This document shows positions 1 through 12,115 of a stretch of DNA of 64,000 nucleotides, in pieces (positions within the stretch are counted from its first letter, which is position 1; every line of letters starts with the position of its first letter). This DNA comes from Sanghuangporus weigelae (taxonomy: Eukaryota > Basidiomycota > Agaricomycetes > Hymenochaetales > Hymenochaetaceae). Under the pieces are notes generated by a model. That model saw only the letters and a list, made by a program, of their open reading frames with translations, was not told the origin of the DNA and made no database searches. Made by a program: the position numbers and the translations under genes. The stretch is from contig CP137328.1 in the NCBI GenBank assembly GCA_033182465.1, positions 496,001 through 560,000 of the forward strand, in the 5' to 3' direction.

Positions 1-1052
1 TTAGGATGCTTTCGGTTAAAATATCTTCTGCGGGGCGCAAATACGCATATATTCCGGATGCACCTGATGTCCTGCCTGTGCATTGGACTCCCCGTCCAAA
101 CATCAACTTTAGACACCCGACCACATGTTGATTTCTCGGCTGCAAACTGATAGCTCATCATCCGGCACACATTGAAGGACCTTCCGTTTCCGGTGGACGG
201 CTTTATCTCGAGTAACATCGAGCTTGAATAACGGACCGAGATGAACATTGTCCCGTCGTATTGATCTTCGTTTCTCCGTCGCAGCATCCTCGCCAGTGTC
301 AACGGGCACACCTGTCAGATGGATTACTGAGTCTGCTTGAAGCCATATGATCCGAAGGGCATATTATTCTGTACAATAAACATGAAAGTGGGTGTTCTCC
401 AGAACCCGTCGTCTCGAGGCCTTAAGAATAATCAAGATTACTGACGAGTTGTGTATATCAGGAGATCGTGCAAATGCATGCACAAAGTTCAAATCATCAT
501 TAGAGTGGATGGTTATTAATTGCCTGGTCTTTCCAGAAAATGTCTCACAAACAGAGTCAAGTGAAAAATCTTCATTAAATCAATAAGTCGGAAAATTACC
601 ATCGGCCAGCATCGGCCTCGGTCGAGACAGGCATCATATGTCCACTACGGCGAACTTTGATGGAAGCTCGGTGCTTAATGTAAGTATTCTTCTTCTCCGA
701 GTCCAGAACGGAAGCACTTGGCAGCCCCTGACACGACATCTACTGCCTCCGAAGAAAGTTGCATCTCGGTGAGGGCATTAAACCGATCTTCAAAGACCAT
801 TCAAGAACGTCCGTACTATTTCACTTCTGCTAATTTTGTACACGGCTTTCCGCATCTGCGGTAAGGGGTAGTTCTCGGTTCACATAACATGACCAGACGA
901 AATACTCCGAGATTTCAAGAGGGCTGCTGAATTGCAGGGATGAGGCGAAAGGATCTTGCCGCCTTGTAGATGTTTCCAAAATGCCTGTCGTATATAAGTT
1001 CTGAAGGCGGTACGATTCCTCATCAATTTGGTCTTCAAGTTTTTCATTCGAC
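1..1052. other. Left-edge intergenic region and GH7 upstream sequence
   Basis: No gene here can be supported. The minus strand carries an open frame at 109-309 that starts with GTG, not ATG, and has a possible splice acceptor just before it. It might be the last exon of a gene, but it matches no family I know. The rest is presumed promoter of the GH7 gene. Confidence 0.5.
991..998 (+). promoter_or_regulatory. TATA box of the GH7 gene
   Basis: TATATAAG lies 55 nt upstream of the GH7 start codon, a usual distance for a strongly expressed fungal secreted-enzyme gene. Confidence 0.6.
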
Positions 1053-2477
1053 ATGTTTCGCTGTGCAGTTCTCTTAGCTTTCGTCCTTCGTGTCGTCGTT
1101 CGCGGCCAACAAGTCGGCACTCTTCAGACCGAGACTCATCCTCCACTTTCCGTCCAAGAATGTAGCGCTAGTGGTAGCTGTACGACACTCCAAAGGTCTG
1201 TCGTACTGGACTCGAACTGGCGCTGGCTGCATACCACCGAGGGGTACACGAACTGCTACACCGGCAACACATGGGATACCACTCTTTGCCCTGATCCCGT
1301 CACTTGCGCCAACAACTGCGCTTTGGAGGGCGCGGATTACTCTGGCACCTACGGTATCACGAGCTCCGGCAATGCCCTCACGCTCAAATTTGTCACGCAG
1401 TCGCAACAGAAAAACGTCGGTTCGCGTGTCTATCTCATGGAGGACGAGAGCACATACCAGATCTTCAAGCTCAAGAATCAGGAATTTACTTTTGACGTCG
1501 ATATGTCCCAGCTGCCTTGTGGTCTCAACGGTGCACTCTACTTCGTGGAAATGGACGCAGACGGAGGGTCGTCGCGATTCAGCACCAACAGAGCCGGCGC
1601 TGAATACGGAACTGGATACTGCGACACCCAATGCCCTCATGATATTAAATTCATCAATGGCGAGGTAAACTTTTGTCTGTAAAACTCACGTTGGTTCGTA
1701 TCTAACATAAATTTGAAGGCGAACATCCTTGACTGGTCAGGTTCGGACAGTGACCCTAACTCCGGTACCGGTAGCTATGGTTCCTGCTGCATTGAAATGG
1801 ACGTTTGGGAAGCCAATTCGATGGCGGCCGCGTATACTCCTCATACTTGCAGCATTACTGGACAGGTTCGCTGCGAGGATCCCGTCGCGTGTGGTGACTC
1901 TCCAGACCACAGGTACGATGGCATCTGCGATAAGGACGGCTGCGACTTCAATTCGTTCCGTATGGGCGACAAGTCATTCCTCGGACCCGGATTGACCGTT
2001 GACACGGACCAGAAGATTACTGTCGTCACACAATTCCGGACCGCCGACAACACGACCACTGGTGACCTCACGGAAATTCGTCGCTTGTACGTCCAGAACG
2101 GCCAGGTAATCGCAAACTCGAAGACGAACATCCCGTGCCTAGACGACTACGACTCAATCTCGGACGACTTCTGTCACGATCAGAAGATCATCTTTGGCGA
2201 CACCAACAGCTTCGCGAACTTGGGTGGGTTGCAAGTCATGGGCGAGTCTCTTGACCGGGGTGTCGTTCTCGTCATGAGTGTCTGGGACGACCATGCAGCG
2301 CAGATGCTCTGGCTAGACAGCAACTATCCGACCGACGCTGATCCGAGCCAGCCTGGTATTGCGCGCGGTAACTGCTCGACGTCTTCGGGTGTTCCTACGG
2401 ATGTCGAGTCACAATCTCCGAACGCGCAGGTTGTCTTCTCAAACATCAAGTACGGGCCCATCGGGTCAACTTACTAA
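1053..2477 (+). CDS. cel7: GH7 cellobiohydrolase (cellobiohydrolase I type), secreted
   Basis: Two exons, 1053-1664 and 1719-2477, join in frame across a 54-nt GT..AG intron to give 456 residues. The N-terminus is a signal peptide of about 18 residues, followed by the typical mature start [14 protein letters not shown]. The catalytic block [12 protein letters not shown] gives the GH7 triad E230 (nucleophile), D232 and E235 (acid/base). Other family landmarks are the many paired cysteines, NWRWLH near the N-terminus, and the end [10 protein letters not shown]. The family cuts cellobiose units from cellulose chain ends outside the cell. The protein stops right after the catalytic domain, with no linker and no CBM1, as in many basidiomycete paralogs. 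An endoglucanase of the same family is less likely given the length. Family call very sure. Confidence 0.95.
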
Positions 2478-3217
2478 ATTTAATCTTTGTTATTTCTTTG
2501 AAATCTCGACACAGACCATTGCGCCTCTTCGCTTGCTGTAGCCTACGTTCGATATGGTCGTACGAGATACATTCCAAGCCAAACTTGATGGGTTTGGGTG
2601 TTTTCAAATACCATCTCCTTTTCCTCACTCCGAAGTCGATATGTGTTTGCATGCATAGAATAAAAACGTCTAACTGTCGTCTGAGCTGTGAATGAACAGG
2701 ACAGGACATGAGCTTACATGCTAATCTGATTTCAAAATCAAATGTGCTCGTATTGAACGAATCTGAAGGTGATTTCATTTGTCTTAGCAAGAGAGACCTC
2801 AGACTGAGTAGACTTATGCAAGTGCCTTTGCGATACCTTTGGAAATGGTGTACATGTCGAAGATACTCGCCAACCTTTGTCATGTAATATTCAGATCCAA
2901 CTTTGGTCATTGTCGTGAGAATTGCTCTCCACTTCTAGCTCACGTCGAAAGTCCTGCTTCATCCACCAAAAACAATAAAGATTCATATTTATATGAACGG
3001 ATTGCAGCCGACGTAGTTATTCAGGATTTCTTAGCGTCGATTTTCTTAACAATTTTCGTGTTTTTCTGTCAAGGCATTTACTCATCACGTGCCTTTCACG
3101 GTTGAAGTCGGAAAAGAAATTTAGCTGGCATTCAAAAATACTTGCGCTCGGTCCTCCTCCTAATCTCTATTGGCAGTCCCGTCCTGCACATTGACTTGTG
3201 CAGCGTAGCCTTAGGCA
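2478..3217. other. Intergenic region between GH7 and mitochondrial EF-G
   Basis: Holds the GH7 3' end and the EF-G upstream region. Only short ORFs with no recognisable content. Confidence 0.6.
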
Positions 3218-5777
3218 ATGGCGCTGGCGGTACGCTGCTCGGGCAGCTTGCGCAGCTTATTTCCCCCTTCCTTTTCTCTAACATCGCGTTTTACGCTCAT
3301 TCGACATGCCGCAACCGCAACCGCCGTCAAACCCGTTCCAAGACTAGATCCTATCATTGAGGAACCTCCTGCTCCTGAACATGTCTTGACGGAGAAAGAC
3401 CATACACGATTGCAAAAACAGCGAAATATTGGTGTTTCTGCTCACATAGATTCTGGGAAAACGACGTTAACGGAACGTATTTTGTATTATACTGGTCGTA
3501 TTCGCGAAATTCACGAGGTTCGTCTCATGCTTTATTGGTACGTCGGTTTCGTTCATAAACAAGCTTCCAGGTCCGAGGAAGGGACAATGTCGGTGCAAAA
3601 ATGGACCACATGGAATTGGAACGGGAGAAAGGAATCACCATTCAGAGTGCGGCGACATTCTGCGATTGGGAGGCAACGGATCCAATCACTGGTGCGAAAC
3701 GAGAGTACGCAGTCAACATCATCGATACGCCTGGACATGTAGACTTCACCATAGAAGTTGAACGTGCGCTCCGTGTACTTGATGGTGCTATTTTGGTTTT
3801 ATGTGCGGTTGCTGGTGTCCAGGTCCGTTCAATGCTTTTAGACACAGGAGAATTCCATTAACTCAATAATCTAGAGCCAAACGACCACGGTCGACAGGCA
3901 AATGAAACGATATAACGTTCCGCGTATCTCATTTATCAACAAGATGGACCGTCCGGGTGCTAATCCATGGCGAGTAATTGAGCAGATTCGAAGCAAGCTT
4001 CGGTTGCGTGCAGCTGCTGTCCAAGTTCCAATTGGCGCTGAGGATGAGCTCAAGGGAGTTGTCGACCTTATTCGCTGGAAGGCCGTCTACAATGAGGGTC
4101 CTAAAGGTGACAAGATCGTAGAGTCGGACGAAATTCCTGCGGAGGTTGCCGACCTGGCGAAAGCGAAGCGAACGGAGCTGATTGAGACTCTTGCGGATGT
4201 CGATGATGAGATTGCCGAGCTCTATCTTGAGGAAAAGGAACCGACAAAGGAACAGCTCGTCAAAGCCATTCGTCGCGCAACGGTCTCAAATAAATTCTCT
4301 CCCGTCTTCCTCGGGTCTGCAATCAAGAATACGGCTGTCCAACCCATGCTTGATGGTATATGTGCCTACCTTCCGAATCCAGCTGAAAAGGATGTAGTCG
4401 CGCACGACACGTCCTTACCTTTATCCGCTCCTCCCGTACCACTCGCACCTGCCGCTGAGGCTCCCCTCGTCGCTCTTGCCTTCAAGCTCGAAGAAAGTCG
4501 ATTCGGTCAGCTCACCTATATGCGAGTCTACCAGGGCAGCCTCAGAAAGGGTCAGAATATCTTCCATGCTCGCACCGGAAAGAGAGTCAAGGTCCCCCGT
4601 CTCGTGCGGATGCACAGTAACGAGATGGAGGACATCGACTCGATCGGACCTGGGGAGATCTGCGCGATTTTCGGTGTGGAATGTGCTTCGGGAGATACGT
4701 TCACGGACGGCTCGACTTCATTCTCCATGACTTCCATGTTTGTCCCGGACCCAGTTATTTCGCTCTCACTAAAGCCTGTCGGTCAAGAGACGCCCAACTT
4801 CTCGCGGGCATTGAACCGCTTCCAGCGCGAAGACCCGACGTTCAAGGTGCACATTGATCATGAGAGCAAAGAGACCATCATCTCCGGGATGGGCGAGTTG
4901 CATCTCGAAGTATATGTCGAGCGCATGAAACGCGAGTATAATGTCGAATGCGTCACAGGTAGACCGCAAGTCGCGTACCGCGAGACGCCCACGCAACGGG
5001 CAGAGTTCACCTACACGCACAAGAAACAGACGGGCGGTGCGGGTCAATTCGCTCGCATTACCGCGTACATCGAGCCGATGGAGCGCGATCCGGAGACGGG
5101 GAGTGAGCGCGAGTTCGAGAACGTCGTGATGAGCGGGAACGTGCCGGAACAGTTCATTCCGGGTGTCGAGAAGGGATTCTACGAGGCGCTGCGTAAAGGT
5201 ACCTTGTGCGGTGCGCCGATTACGGGCATTAGGTTCGTGTTGAGGGACGGTTCGTACCACGTTGTCGACTCGTCAGAGCTGGCGTTCCGCTTATGTACGA
5301 TCGCGGGTATTCGGGAGAATTATCTGAACGCGAGACCGGTTATTCTTGAGCCTATTATGACTGTTGAAGTCGTCGCTCCTGTTGAGTTCCAAAGTGCGTT
5401 CAATCTGTACTTCGTCATTTTTTTTTTCTTTTTTAACTGACATCCTTGTGCGAAAGGCAATGTAATTGGCGGCATCACCTCCCGACGCGGGACGATTCTC
5501 GACAGTGAAGTCCGGGATGACGAGTTCACCGTCACAGCTGAAGTAGCTCTGAACGACATGTTCGGTTATTCCAGCCAACTTCGGGGTCAGACACAAGGCA
5601 AGGGTGAATTCAGCATGGAATACAAGGTCAGCGCAAACCACAGTCTTTCCTTTTCGCATCAAACCATCTACTAATCACGTACTGAATTTATTCCTGCAGG
5701 CACACGCCCCAGTCCTGCCTCAACAACAGAAGGAACTAGAAGAGGCGTACAGGAAGACTCGTCCTCAGAAAAAGTAG
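3218..5777 (+). CDS. mef1: Mitochondrial translation elongation factor G (EF-G1)
   Basis: Five exons (3218-3517, 3571-3822, 3875-5393, 5457-5626, 5700-5777) sum to 2319 nt, 772 residues. This GTPase moves the mitochondrial ribosome along mRNA. Residues 1-35 are rich in Arg, Ser and Thr and look like a mitochondrial targeting peptide. The GTPase motifs are all present: P-loop AHIDSGKTT near residue 75, the switch segment [18 protein letters not shown] and [13 protein letters not shown] domains follow, including [14 protein letters not shown] and the C-terminal segment with [12 protein letters not shown]. The protein ends in the family's usual lysine-rich tail. Length is normal. The second and third introns fall inside highly conserved text, which fixes the splice sites. 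It is convergent with the DUF6533 gene. Confidence 0.96.
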
Positions 5778-6644
5778 TATCTCTATAGTAATCCCGTAGA
5801 TAATGAACATCGCCTTTGTACTAGACAACCCTTCCTCCATGCATCTGGCCAGGCAGAGTCCACTCCAACGACCTTAATTACTTTGCATTTATGTTATTCA
5901 GAGCTGTTTTTCAACCATTACCTACTGGGTGCCATTGTTTCGCGTCCCTCATTGAGAAGTCGGCTGGAACATCATATATCGCTTGTGGTCGAGTCAATTA
6001 TTGTAATGCCATACATAAGGGGAGTCACCACATTCTTACCTTCGTTTCTTAGACTCGCCAGAAATCCTAAAGCGCCTGTGCCTTTTCCAGCGTCCAGACA
6101 TTTTGCGATGCCGTTTTCAGATAATGCTCCGCTGGCTTATGCCAACATGATGGTTCCATGGTTCCCTTTCTCTTAGATAGTGAGCGAAGCTCACTTTGAT
6201 ACTGCTCCTCAGTGCGAGACACACCAGATCGAAGGGGGCTGACATTCCTAATATGTTTACGACACGCAAATTGCTCATCCGCAGAAATGAAAAGCACGTC
6301 GTCACAGTCACTGCTCGAAGTACTCTGTAATAAATAACGCTTGCAACAAGAAATGAAGTTATCAAAAACGCTCTGGGTATCGGGGTAAATGAAGTCAAGT
6401 GCGCATAGCTGAATACACAGTGTGGGCGTAATAAATAAAGTTCAGGGTACAGCAGTCTAGTCCGAAAACCAGCTGACTTGAAGCAGGGAACAAGTCGATT
6501 ATCGTCGATGCACGCTGCCAGTGCACAAACGAGACACTTGGATTAGGCCTCTGCCATATCGCCCTCCGCACTTTCGACCCCTTCTGTTTCATTCTGTCTA
6601 TGTTTGTCAAAGTCAGATTTAAGTCGATAAAGAGGCTAACGATA
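5778..6644. other. Region between convergent genes
   Basis: Contains the 3' regions of EF-G (plus strand) and the DUF6533 gene (minus strand). ORFs of up to about 97 codons occur but show no family signature. Confidence 0.6.
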
Positions 6645-8325
6645 CTACCTCTGGTGATTGCCTGGATCGGCAAAGTCTATCTCGCTCACTGTCCCCGACG
6701 GCATGCTGTAGCTTGTTCCCTCGTTTTCACCTCGTTCTCCTGCCTCCTTGAGCCTGAAGAGCATCCGGCTTCCAAGTAAAGAGAGCCATGATGGGTTCCC
6801 AAGGGCACTTAAAACATCGCTCGCGAAATCATTTGCAAAGTCCACCTTAACGCTAATGATGTTGAGAACGGAGCATCCGACGACGCTATGCAAGTTCGTC
6901 AGTCGGTTATCCTGCTGATAGGGAGCAGCTTACAACATAAAGTATAAAACCTGATCCTGTATAAGGACTTTGACAAGCTTGAAGCCTTTGAAATTGGCTG
7001 ACATCCTCCAATATTCTGCAGCCTTGTACAGAGCGAGGCCCATGAGGATGGTCCCATACGCCGTTGGAATTATCCTAATTCAGGTCGAGTAAATGATCGG
7101 CAGGAATATATGTCATTTACCAGTTGACCATTATCCATTGCCATGGAGGGATGGAGTCTTCTATACAGACTGTAGCGTACGTTGGAATTTCTCCGATTCC
7201 AACTAAATCAAGATTAAGTCGTTGAAGCCAACTTACAACATACAACTTACGATGCTCCGATAGTATAAGGAAGATGTCCAACCCCAACTTAAAACACGCT
7301 TCCAATGAGAGAATCGTTTTCAGAAATATTGATAGCATTCTGTCTGGAGACTAATGAGCAAGGCGGCGAATCGGTATTCCCGCATACCTTGAGAATATAG
7401 TGCGAGAACTCGAATCATGAGGATGTCTTTAGTAATCGTAAGTGCAAGCATCAGATGATCATTGATTCGGTACTTGCAGTCCATGAGAATGATGGTAACC
7501 CAGCCTAATCAACAATCAATGTCAGATCTGAGAAAAGGGTTACAGCCACTTACTCGTGATATTCTCAGTCCAGAAAGCAATTTCACCTACAAAACCATCA
7601 TTCATGACAAAGATCTCACAAATACAAGCTCCGCCACAAACATCTAACCTCCGAGTCGTCCCGATCAGCATTTGTCCACCACACTTACTGACTCCCGAAC
7701 TCACAATAAAGGATTCACATCGTATGTGTATACTTTATGTTTCGACAGTTACTTTCGTTAAAAATGACAAAAAAAGAATAGAACACACAACGCAGCGTGA
7801 AGGCAGCACCAAAGATCGCTGTGTACCGGTTCTGTTGTACGACTGTCAGCAACATTTATTTCATATGAGCCCGTTACTTGCCACAAAATAGACGAAATTA
7901 ACTGTCTTCCTCGGTAGTTTCTGTAATGATCCAGTCCTGAGTCCTGACAGCGGGACGTACGGAGAAACCTGAGAACCCGGGAAACATACCCAAAAATATT
8001 TTGCCTGCACATCCAATCATCAACACTTGAACAGAGAAATAATGAACGCGGAATAATTACCTCTTTGTCAGTTGTGATGACTATCATGCATGTCAGCAAT
8101 TTGGTGTGAAGCAATAATGGTGCTAAACATACTGGCGTCGTACACCAGGGCAGTGACAGTCGCGATCTGAAAGTACTGAGATAGATTAATGTCCGATATG
8201 AGTGGAGCAGCCTCGCTGGGATCAATGGCCACTATGTCACTCCTGGTGGACAAAGACATAGCGGTGACAATAGAGGAGTTATTCGACATGGGGAGAAGAA
8301 CGAGGGCAGTTGAAGAGTCTAGCAT
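6645..8325 (-). CDS. DUF6533-family multi-pass membrane protein
   Basis: A heavily split gene, about 11-12 exons. The first exon (8325-8133) ends in the DUF6533 opening QYFQIATVTALVYDA. Joined to 8080-8061 and a 15-nt exon (8004-7990), it reads YDAIITTDKEAKYFW, the family pattern YDxxLTxxxEVxxxW. Later conserved pieces are ILMIRVLALYSQ, PPWQWIMVNW, ALYKAAEYWRM, LIQDQVLYFM and the terminal NPSWLSLLGSRMLFRLKEAGE. The family is widespread in Agaricomycetes, predicted to cross the membrane several times, and has no known function. Exons around 7878-7560 are the least certain. The first ATG at 8325 was taken, but a second in-frame ATG at 8289 could be the start. Confidence 0.8.
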
Positions 8326-8862
8326 CTTCGGCAGAGCACTGTTCCTTATATGTGTGGACCACGTTCAACTCAGTCGATACAAATGCTGAAGTTCCATTCG
8401 TCTCGCCTTACTTGAGGTGCTGAGATCAGTCGGTTGAAATACATATTTGGTCGTTGTTCTCCGGAAGAGACGAGCAGCAAACTGGTAACGCTCCACTTCA
8501 GTTGTGCCACGTTTACCAGGCGATGCCAGATCGATGATGGGGACGAGAAGTCGACTGCCTTATAAGCAGATTAAATACATAGACGATCGTAGAATGAAGA
8601 GTCCGAGACACATGGAAATCTAATGCAAGGACAAAGAGCGTTTTCATAAGAACGTCGCCGTCAAGAAGATGGCAAGCAACTTCAGACGGAAACAATCAGT
8701 TCCCCTAAAGACCATCAGGGAACTGAAGAGAAACACAGATATACTGAATACTAAAGTCGACTGGAAGGCAGATGAGGTGACGGAGAGAAAATCAAAGGTG
8801 GCAGTAAAGCGATCGATCGTCAAAAGGGCGAGTAGATGGTGTTTGCACATATTTTGATATGT
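8326..8862. other. Upstream region of the DUF6533 gene
   Basis: Short ORFs on both strands (for example 8669-8857 plus). None has recognisable domains. On the minus strand it could hold further exons of the ORF at 8863-9180, whose last codons overlap a possible GTAAAC donor. Confidence 0.35.
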
Positions 8863-9180
8863 TTATGATATGTTTACGATAGATAGGAAGAAGTCCAACG
8901 GGGCTTCAATCGCTCTCATCAGTTCTGTATTATCAGTCCCAGTTCCATGCAAATCATCCGATAACCTTTCCCAGTTTTCGAAGAACTGAACCCGAAATTC
9001 GTACCTGTGATTTCTGAGACCTGCAATTTGACTACAAAGGTGATACAGACGCCGTGCGACGGCGAAAGTATCTGTATGAAAGCAAGGCGGTTGACTGTGC
9101 AAAGACAAGCAGATCTTTTTGAATGTGCTGAGGCGGTCGAGTTCGGATTGGATTCGCGCAGGTAGCTCACTCGAAGACAT
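8863..9180 (-). CDS. Hypothetical protein, possibly the first exon of a larger gene
   Basis: An ATG-initiated frame of 105 codons that looks helical: regularly spaced leucines and charged residues in ELDRLSTFKKICLSL, AVARRLYHLCSQIAGL and FFENWERLSDDL. It ends LDFFLSIVNIS, and the codons for VN overlap a possible splice donor GTAAAC near 8872, so the stop may be intronic. The heptad-like pattern recalls the N-terminal helical segments of fungal signalling proteins, but I cannot name a family. It could also be a chance ORF. Confidence 0.35.
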   Translation of the reverse strand: MSSSELPARIQSELDRLSTFKKICLSLHSQPPCFHTDTFAVARRLYHLCSQIAGLRNHRYEFRVQFFENWERLSDDLHGTGTDNTELMRAIEAPLDFFLSIVNIS

Positions 9181-9430
9181 ATAAGAGAACTAGAATCTGT
9201 GAGGAATATCAGTTCACGACGGGAGATAAGAAGCCACCACTGATGCGATCAGATCACGAGGAGACCTGAGGAAACGTGTTAGGATGTTTGCATATATTTA
9301 CACGTATTTATGCACGAGAACGCTGTGTTTATCTACCTCGTCGCTGTTCGTCCTTTGTGTCTGACCACATTGAAGGTGAGCCGTGGTAACGCGTTAGATA
9401 AACATTTCCTCAGCCACAACCACAACCACA

Positions 9431-9467
9431 GCTTATATATATTATATTATATATTATATATATTATG
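9431..9467. repeat. AT-only tract (TA-rich) upstream of the J-like gene
   Basis: About 35 nt built only of A and T in TATAT/TTATAT units, running directly into an in-frame ATG at 9465. It probably serves as the TATA region of the gene below and can vary in length. Confidence 0.6.
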
Positions 9468-9698
9468 CGGATCCGCTGCCCGACAACGGTCTCAACGGCC
9501 TCGACATCCTCCAGGTCCGTCGCACGCAGAGCACGTGAGCGCGACCACAGAAGGCGCCAGAAGGAACAACACTCAAGGACACGCGTAGACACAGACGCGG
9601 ACGCTCGGCAGGACGACGACCACCCCCCGACGCGTCGCGGTCGCGCAGAACACGCGTCCTCGGCTCCTCACGCGTATCCTGCTGGTGGGCGGCGCCCT

Positions 9699-11564
9699 AT
9701 GGCTACCAAGCAGGAGCTCCGGCAGGCGCGGATGCGCCAGTTGCGGGAGGAAGCAGCCGCGCGACGCGCCGAGGAACAAAATAGCAGTCCTTTGAAGAGA
9801 GGATGGCAATTTATATACAACAACTTCATGCCTGCCTTTGGGTTCGCGGGTTCTGGTGAGACGGGAGACGACATGCCCCCTCCGCCTGAGACGCCGACGC
9901 GTTCTCGCCCGAGGAAGACGTATAACACCCCCGGTGCCTTTCCAGGGATGACAATCGACTCTGATACCGAGTCGGCCTCTCCGTCGAAATCCAACTCCAA
10001 GTCTCCGGACGTAGAGATGGGCGACGGGACACAGAGCCCTTCGCCTGCAGGCTCAGGTTCCGCTAAAGCGACCAGCCCCGACTCTGCTTCCTTCTCAAGC
10101 ACGACGCCCAGCTCGAGCTCGGGGAACCGGTCCTCGTTCTACGCTTTCCCGTCCACGTCTTCAGCGGCAACTTCGACGGAGGACTTCTTCGCATCTCGCT
10201 CTCACACGTGCAACTCCGCGAACTGTACGGGCGGGTACTACTATAACGACCCGGACAACTCCTTCCGCGTCTTCCACGATTGTCACTTCACGGGGAACGA
10301 AGAGGAGATGTTCTCGAGGGAGGAGAAAGAAGCCGAGCGGTCGCGCAAACGCGCCGAGGACAGACGTAAACGCGAGGAAGAAGAACACGAGCACGAGCGC
10401 GAGCGCATGAGACGCGACGCGGAGAAGGAGCGCCGGCGCCGGCGCGAAGCGGAAGAACGCGAACAGTTCAAGCGCCAGCGCGAGGAGCAGGAGCAGGAGC
10501 AGGAACGCAAGCAGCGCGAGAAGCGCGAGCGGGACGAGGCGGACTACACATACATCGAGACTATCTTCGCGCCCGTCGCGGAGATGGAGATGCAGCAAGC
10601 GAGGGAACGAGGCGAGACCGAGGAGCAGCTGCGCGCGAGGCAGTGGAGGATCTGGGAGGAGTGGGATGCGCTTGTCCAGAAGGTGCGCAGGCAGAGGGAG
10701 GAGAAGGAGAGGCTGGAGCGCGAGTATGAGAGGGAGGAGAGAAGGAGGAAGGAGCGCGAAGAGAAGGAGAAAGAGAAGGCGAGGAAGGAGAGGGAAGAGT
10801 CCGAGCGCCGACAACGCGAACAACAACAACATAGCAATAAAAAGCCGAAATCGAAATCCAGCTCTTCGAAGCAGAGTCGGCCGCACCCGTACGCGCGCTC
10901 GACCAACGCGAATCGGAAGCGCGGCGGACTGCACTTCGAGCCGTCGGACGATCCGTTCGAGAGAGCAACTGGAGGCGGGGACTCGCCGTTCACGCGAGGC
11001 TGTCGACGCCCGAACTTCCGCAAACCGAACTTTGGTGCGTCTCGCGCAAAGGCTAACACCACCTCCAATACCAACGCCAACTCCAACTCCAACTCTAAGC
11101 CCACTGCTCCTCCAACTCCTTCCACCTCCACCACCTCCACCACGGCTACTCCGGGCGCGGGTCCGAGCTCGAAGAAGAAGTACAGCAAAGACCCCACGAG
11201 CTACTTCGAGTGGTACGAGTCCGAATGGATGTCGATCAACTCCCTCCAGCCGGCCGCTAGACCGCTGACGTTCAAGGACATCCCGTGGGCGCTCGTGCAG
11301 ATGCCGTCCTCGCCCGATCAAGTGACGTCCGCGGGCGTCAAGGCGTTCATAGCTTCCCGGCACTCCTCTTCTTCTACATCGCCGTTAAGACTGCCGCTCC
11401 GCGAGAAACGCGCAGCTGCGAAGCGGGAGCTGATGAACTGGCACCCGGACAAGTTCGCCACGCGCGTGCTCGGGCGCGTGGTGGACCCGGCGGAGAGGGA
11501 GGCAATACGCGCGGCGGCGGATGTGGTGCAGAAGGCGCTGACGGAGTATATGAGGGAGCCCTGA
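9699..11564 (+). CDS. Low-complexity, charged protein with C-terminal J-like (WHPDKF) segment
   Basis: An intronless frame of 621 residues from the ATG at 9699 (MATKQELRQA). An in-frame ATG at 9465 would add 78 Arg-rich residues, but it abuts the AT tract where transcription likely starts, so I prefer 9699. Order: charged N-terminus; a PGAFPGMTIDSD motif near residue 90; Ser-rich linker; a long Arg/Glu helix (about residues 200-380), probably coiled coil; an HPYARS motif; Asn/Thr/Pro-rich linker; and a conserved tail with LTFKDIPW and WHPDKF (His near residue 582). DIPW plus WHPDK recalls the J-like tail of NFKBIL1-type proteins, and HPD is the Hsp70-stimulating triad of J-domains. The function is unknown. 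GC-rich codon use is strong here, which makes long shadow ORFs on the other strand. Confidence 0.8.
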   Translation: MATKQELRQARMRQLREEAAARRAEEQNSSPLKRGWQFIYNNFMPAFGFAGSGETGDDMPPPPETPTRSRPRKTYNTPGAFPGMTIDSDTESASPSKSNSKSPDVEMGDGTQSPSPAGSGSAKATSPDSASFSSTTPSSSSGNRSSFYAFPSTSSAATSTEDFFASRSHTCNSANCTGGYYYNDPDNSFRVFHDCHFTGNEEEMFSREEKEAERSRKRAEDRRKREEEEHEHERERMRRDAEKERRRRREAEEREQFKRQREEQEQEQERKQREKRERDEADYTYIETIFAPVAEMEMQQARERGETEEQLRARQWRIWEEWDALVQKVRRQREEKERLEREYEREERRRKEREEKEKEKARKEREESERRQREQQQHSNKKPKSKSSSSKQSRPHPYARSTNANRKRGGLHFEPSDDPFERATGGGDSPFTRGCRRPNFRKPNFGASRAKANTTSNTNANSNSNSKPTAPPTPSTSTTSTTATPGAGPSSKKKYSKDPTSYFEWYESEWMSINSLQPAARPLTFKDIPWALVQMPSSPDQVTSAGVKAFIASRHSSSSTSPLRLPLREKRAAAKRELMNWHPDKFATRVLGRVVDPAEREAIRAAADVVQKALTEYMREP

Positions 11565-12090
11565 TGGAGTGCAGAGTCGAGTGAGAGGAGAGGATACGAT
11601 CTACTGCGATCGATCTGCCGGCTTCATCTTACATGCGATGACGTCCTCTGGTTCTCCCGTTATCATCACAGACCTCGAGTTATTTCGTGGTGTATCGTTG
11701 GAACTTGCGCTCTGTCGCTGCTTTCGATACCAATATCTACTAGCTGTCTCTATTATCTTTCCTTTCCGCTTGTTTTATCTTTCTGTATGCATGCCCTCCT
11801 TGCTTTCTTTCTTCCTGATCTATGTATGTATGCCCTGCTCCTCTGCTTCTCGTCTATGCTGTTTCCTCCCGTCTGTATGCTTCCCTCCGATTTGTTATGC
11901 CTTTAGAATCCTTGCTTGTATGCTCTCCTCTTTTGTCCCAGTCCGCTTATCGAAGCGCGAAGCCAGCATACACGTCTCCGAGTCCCTCCAAAAGCACTCT
12001 CGCTTTTCATATCGCTTTTTTGTGCATTTCACTCTTTTTCTTGCACCCTTTCATACTTGTCTCTTCCGATTCTCTTTCCGTATTTCCTCT

Positions 12091-12115
12091 TGTCTGTCTG
12101 TCTGTCTATCTATCT
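12091..12115. repeat. TGTC/TATC microsatellite
   Basis: Four to five TGTC units pass into TATC units inside the pyrimidine-rich tract. Confidence 0.8.

Noticed and set aside
1074-1640. A 188-codon minus-strand frame inside the GH7 exon
   Set aside because: Shadow of a well-supported GH7 coding exon; its translation is low in structure.
10161-11363. A 400-codon open frame on the minus strand opposite the 9699 gene
   Set aside because: The plus strand is GC-rich with Arg/Glu codons, which leaves the opposite frame free of stops. The product is a Leu/Arg/Gly string with no domain.
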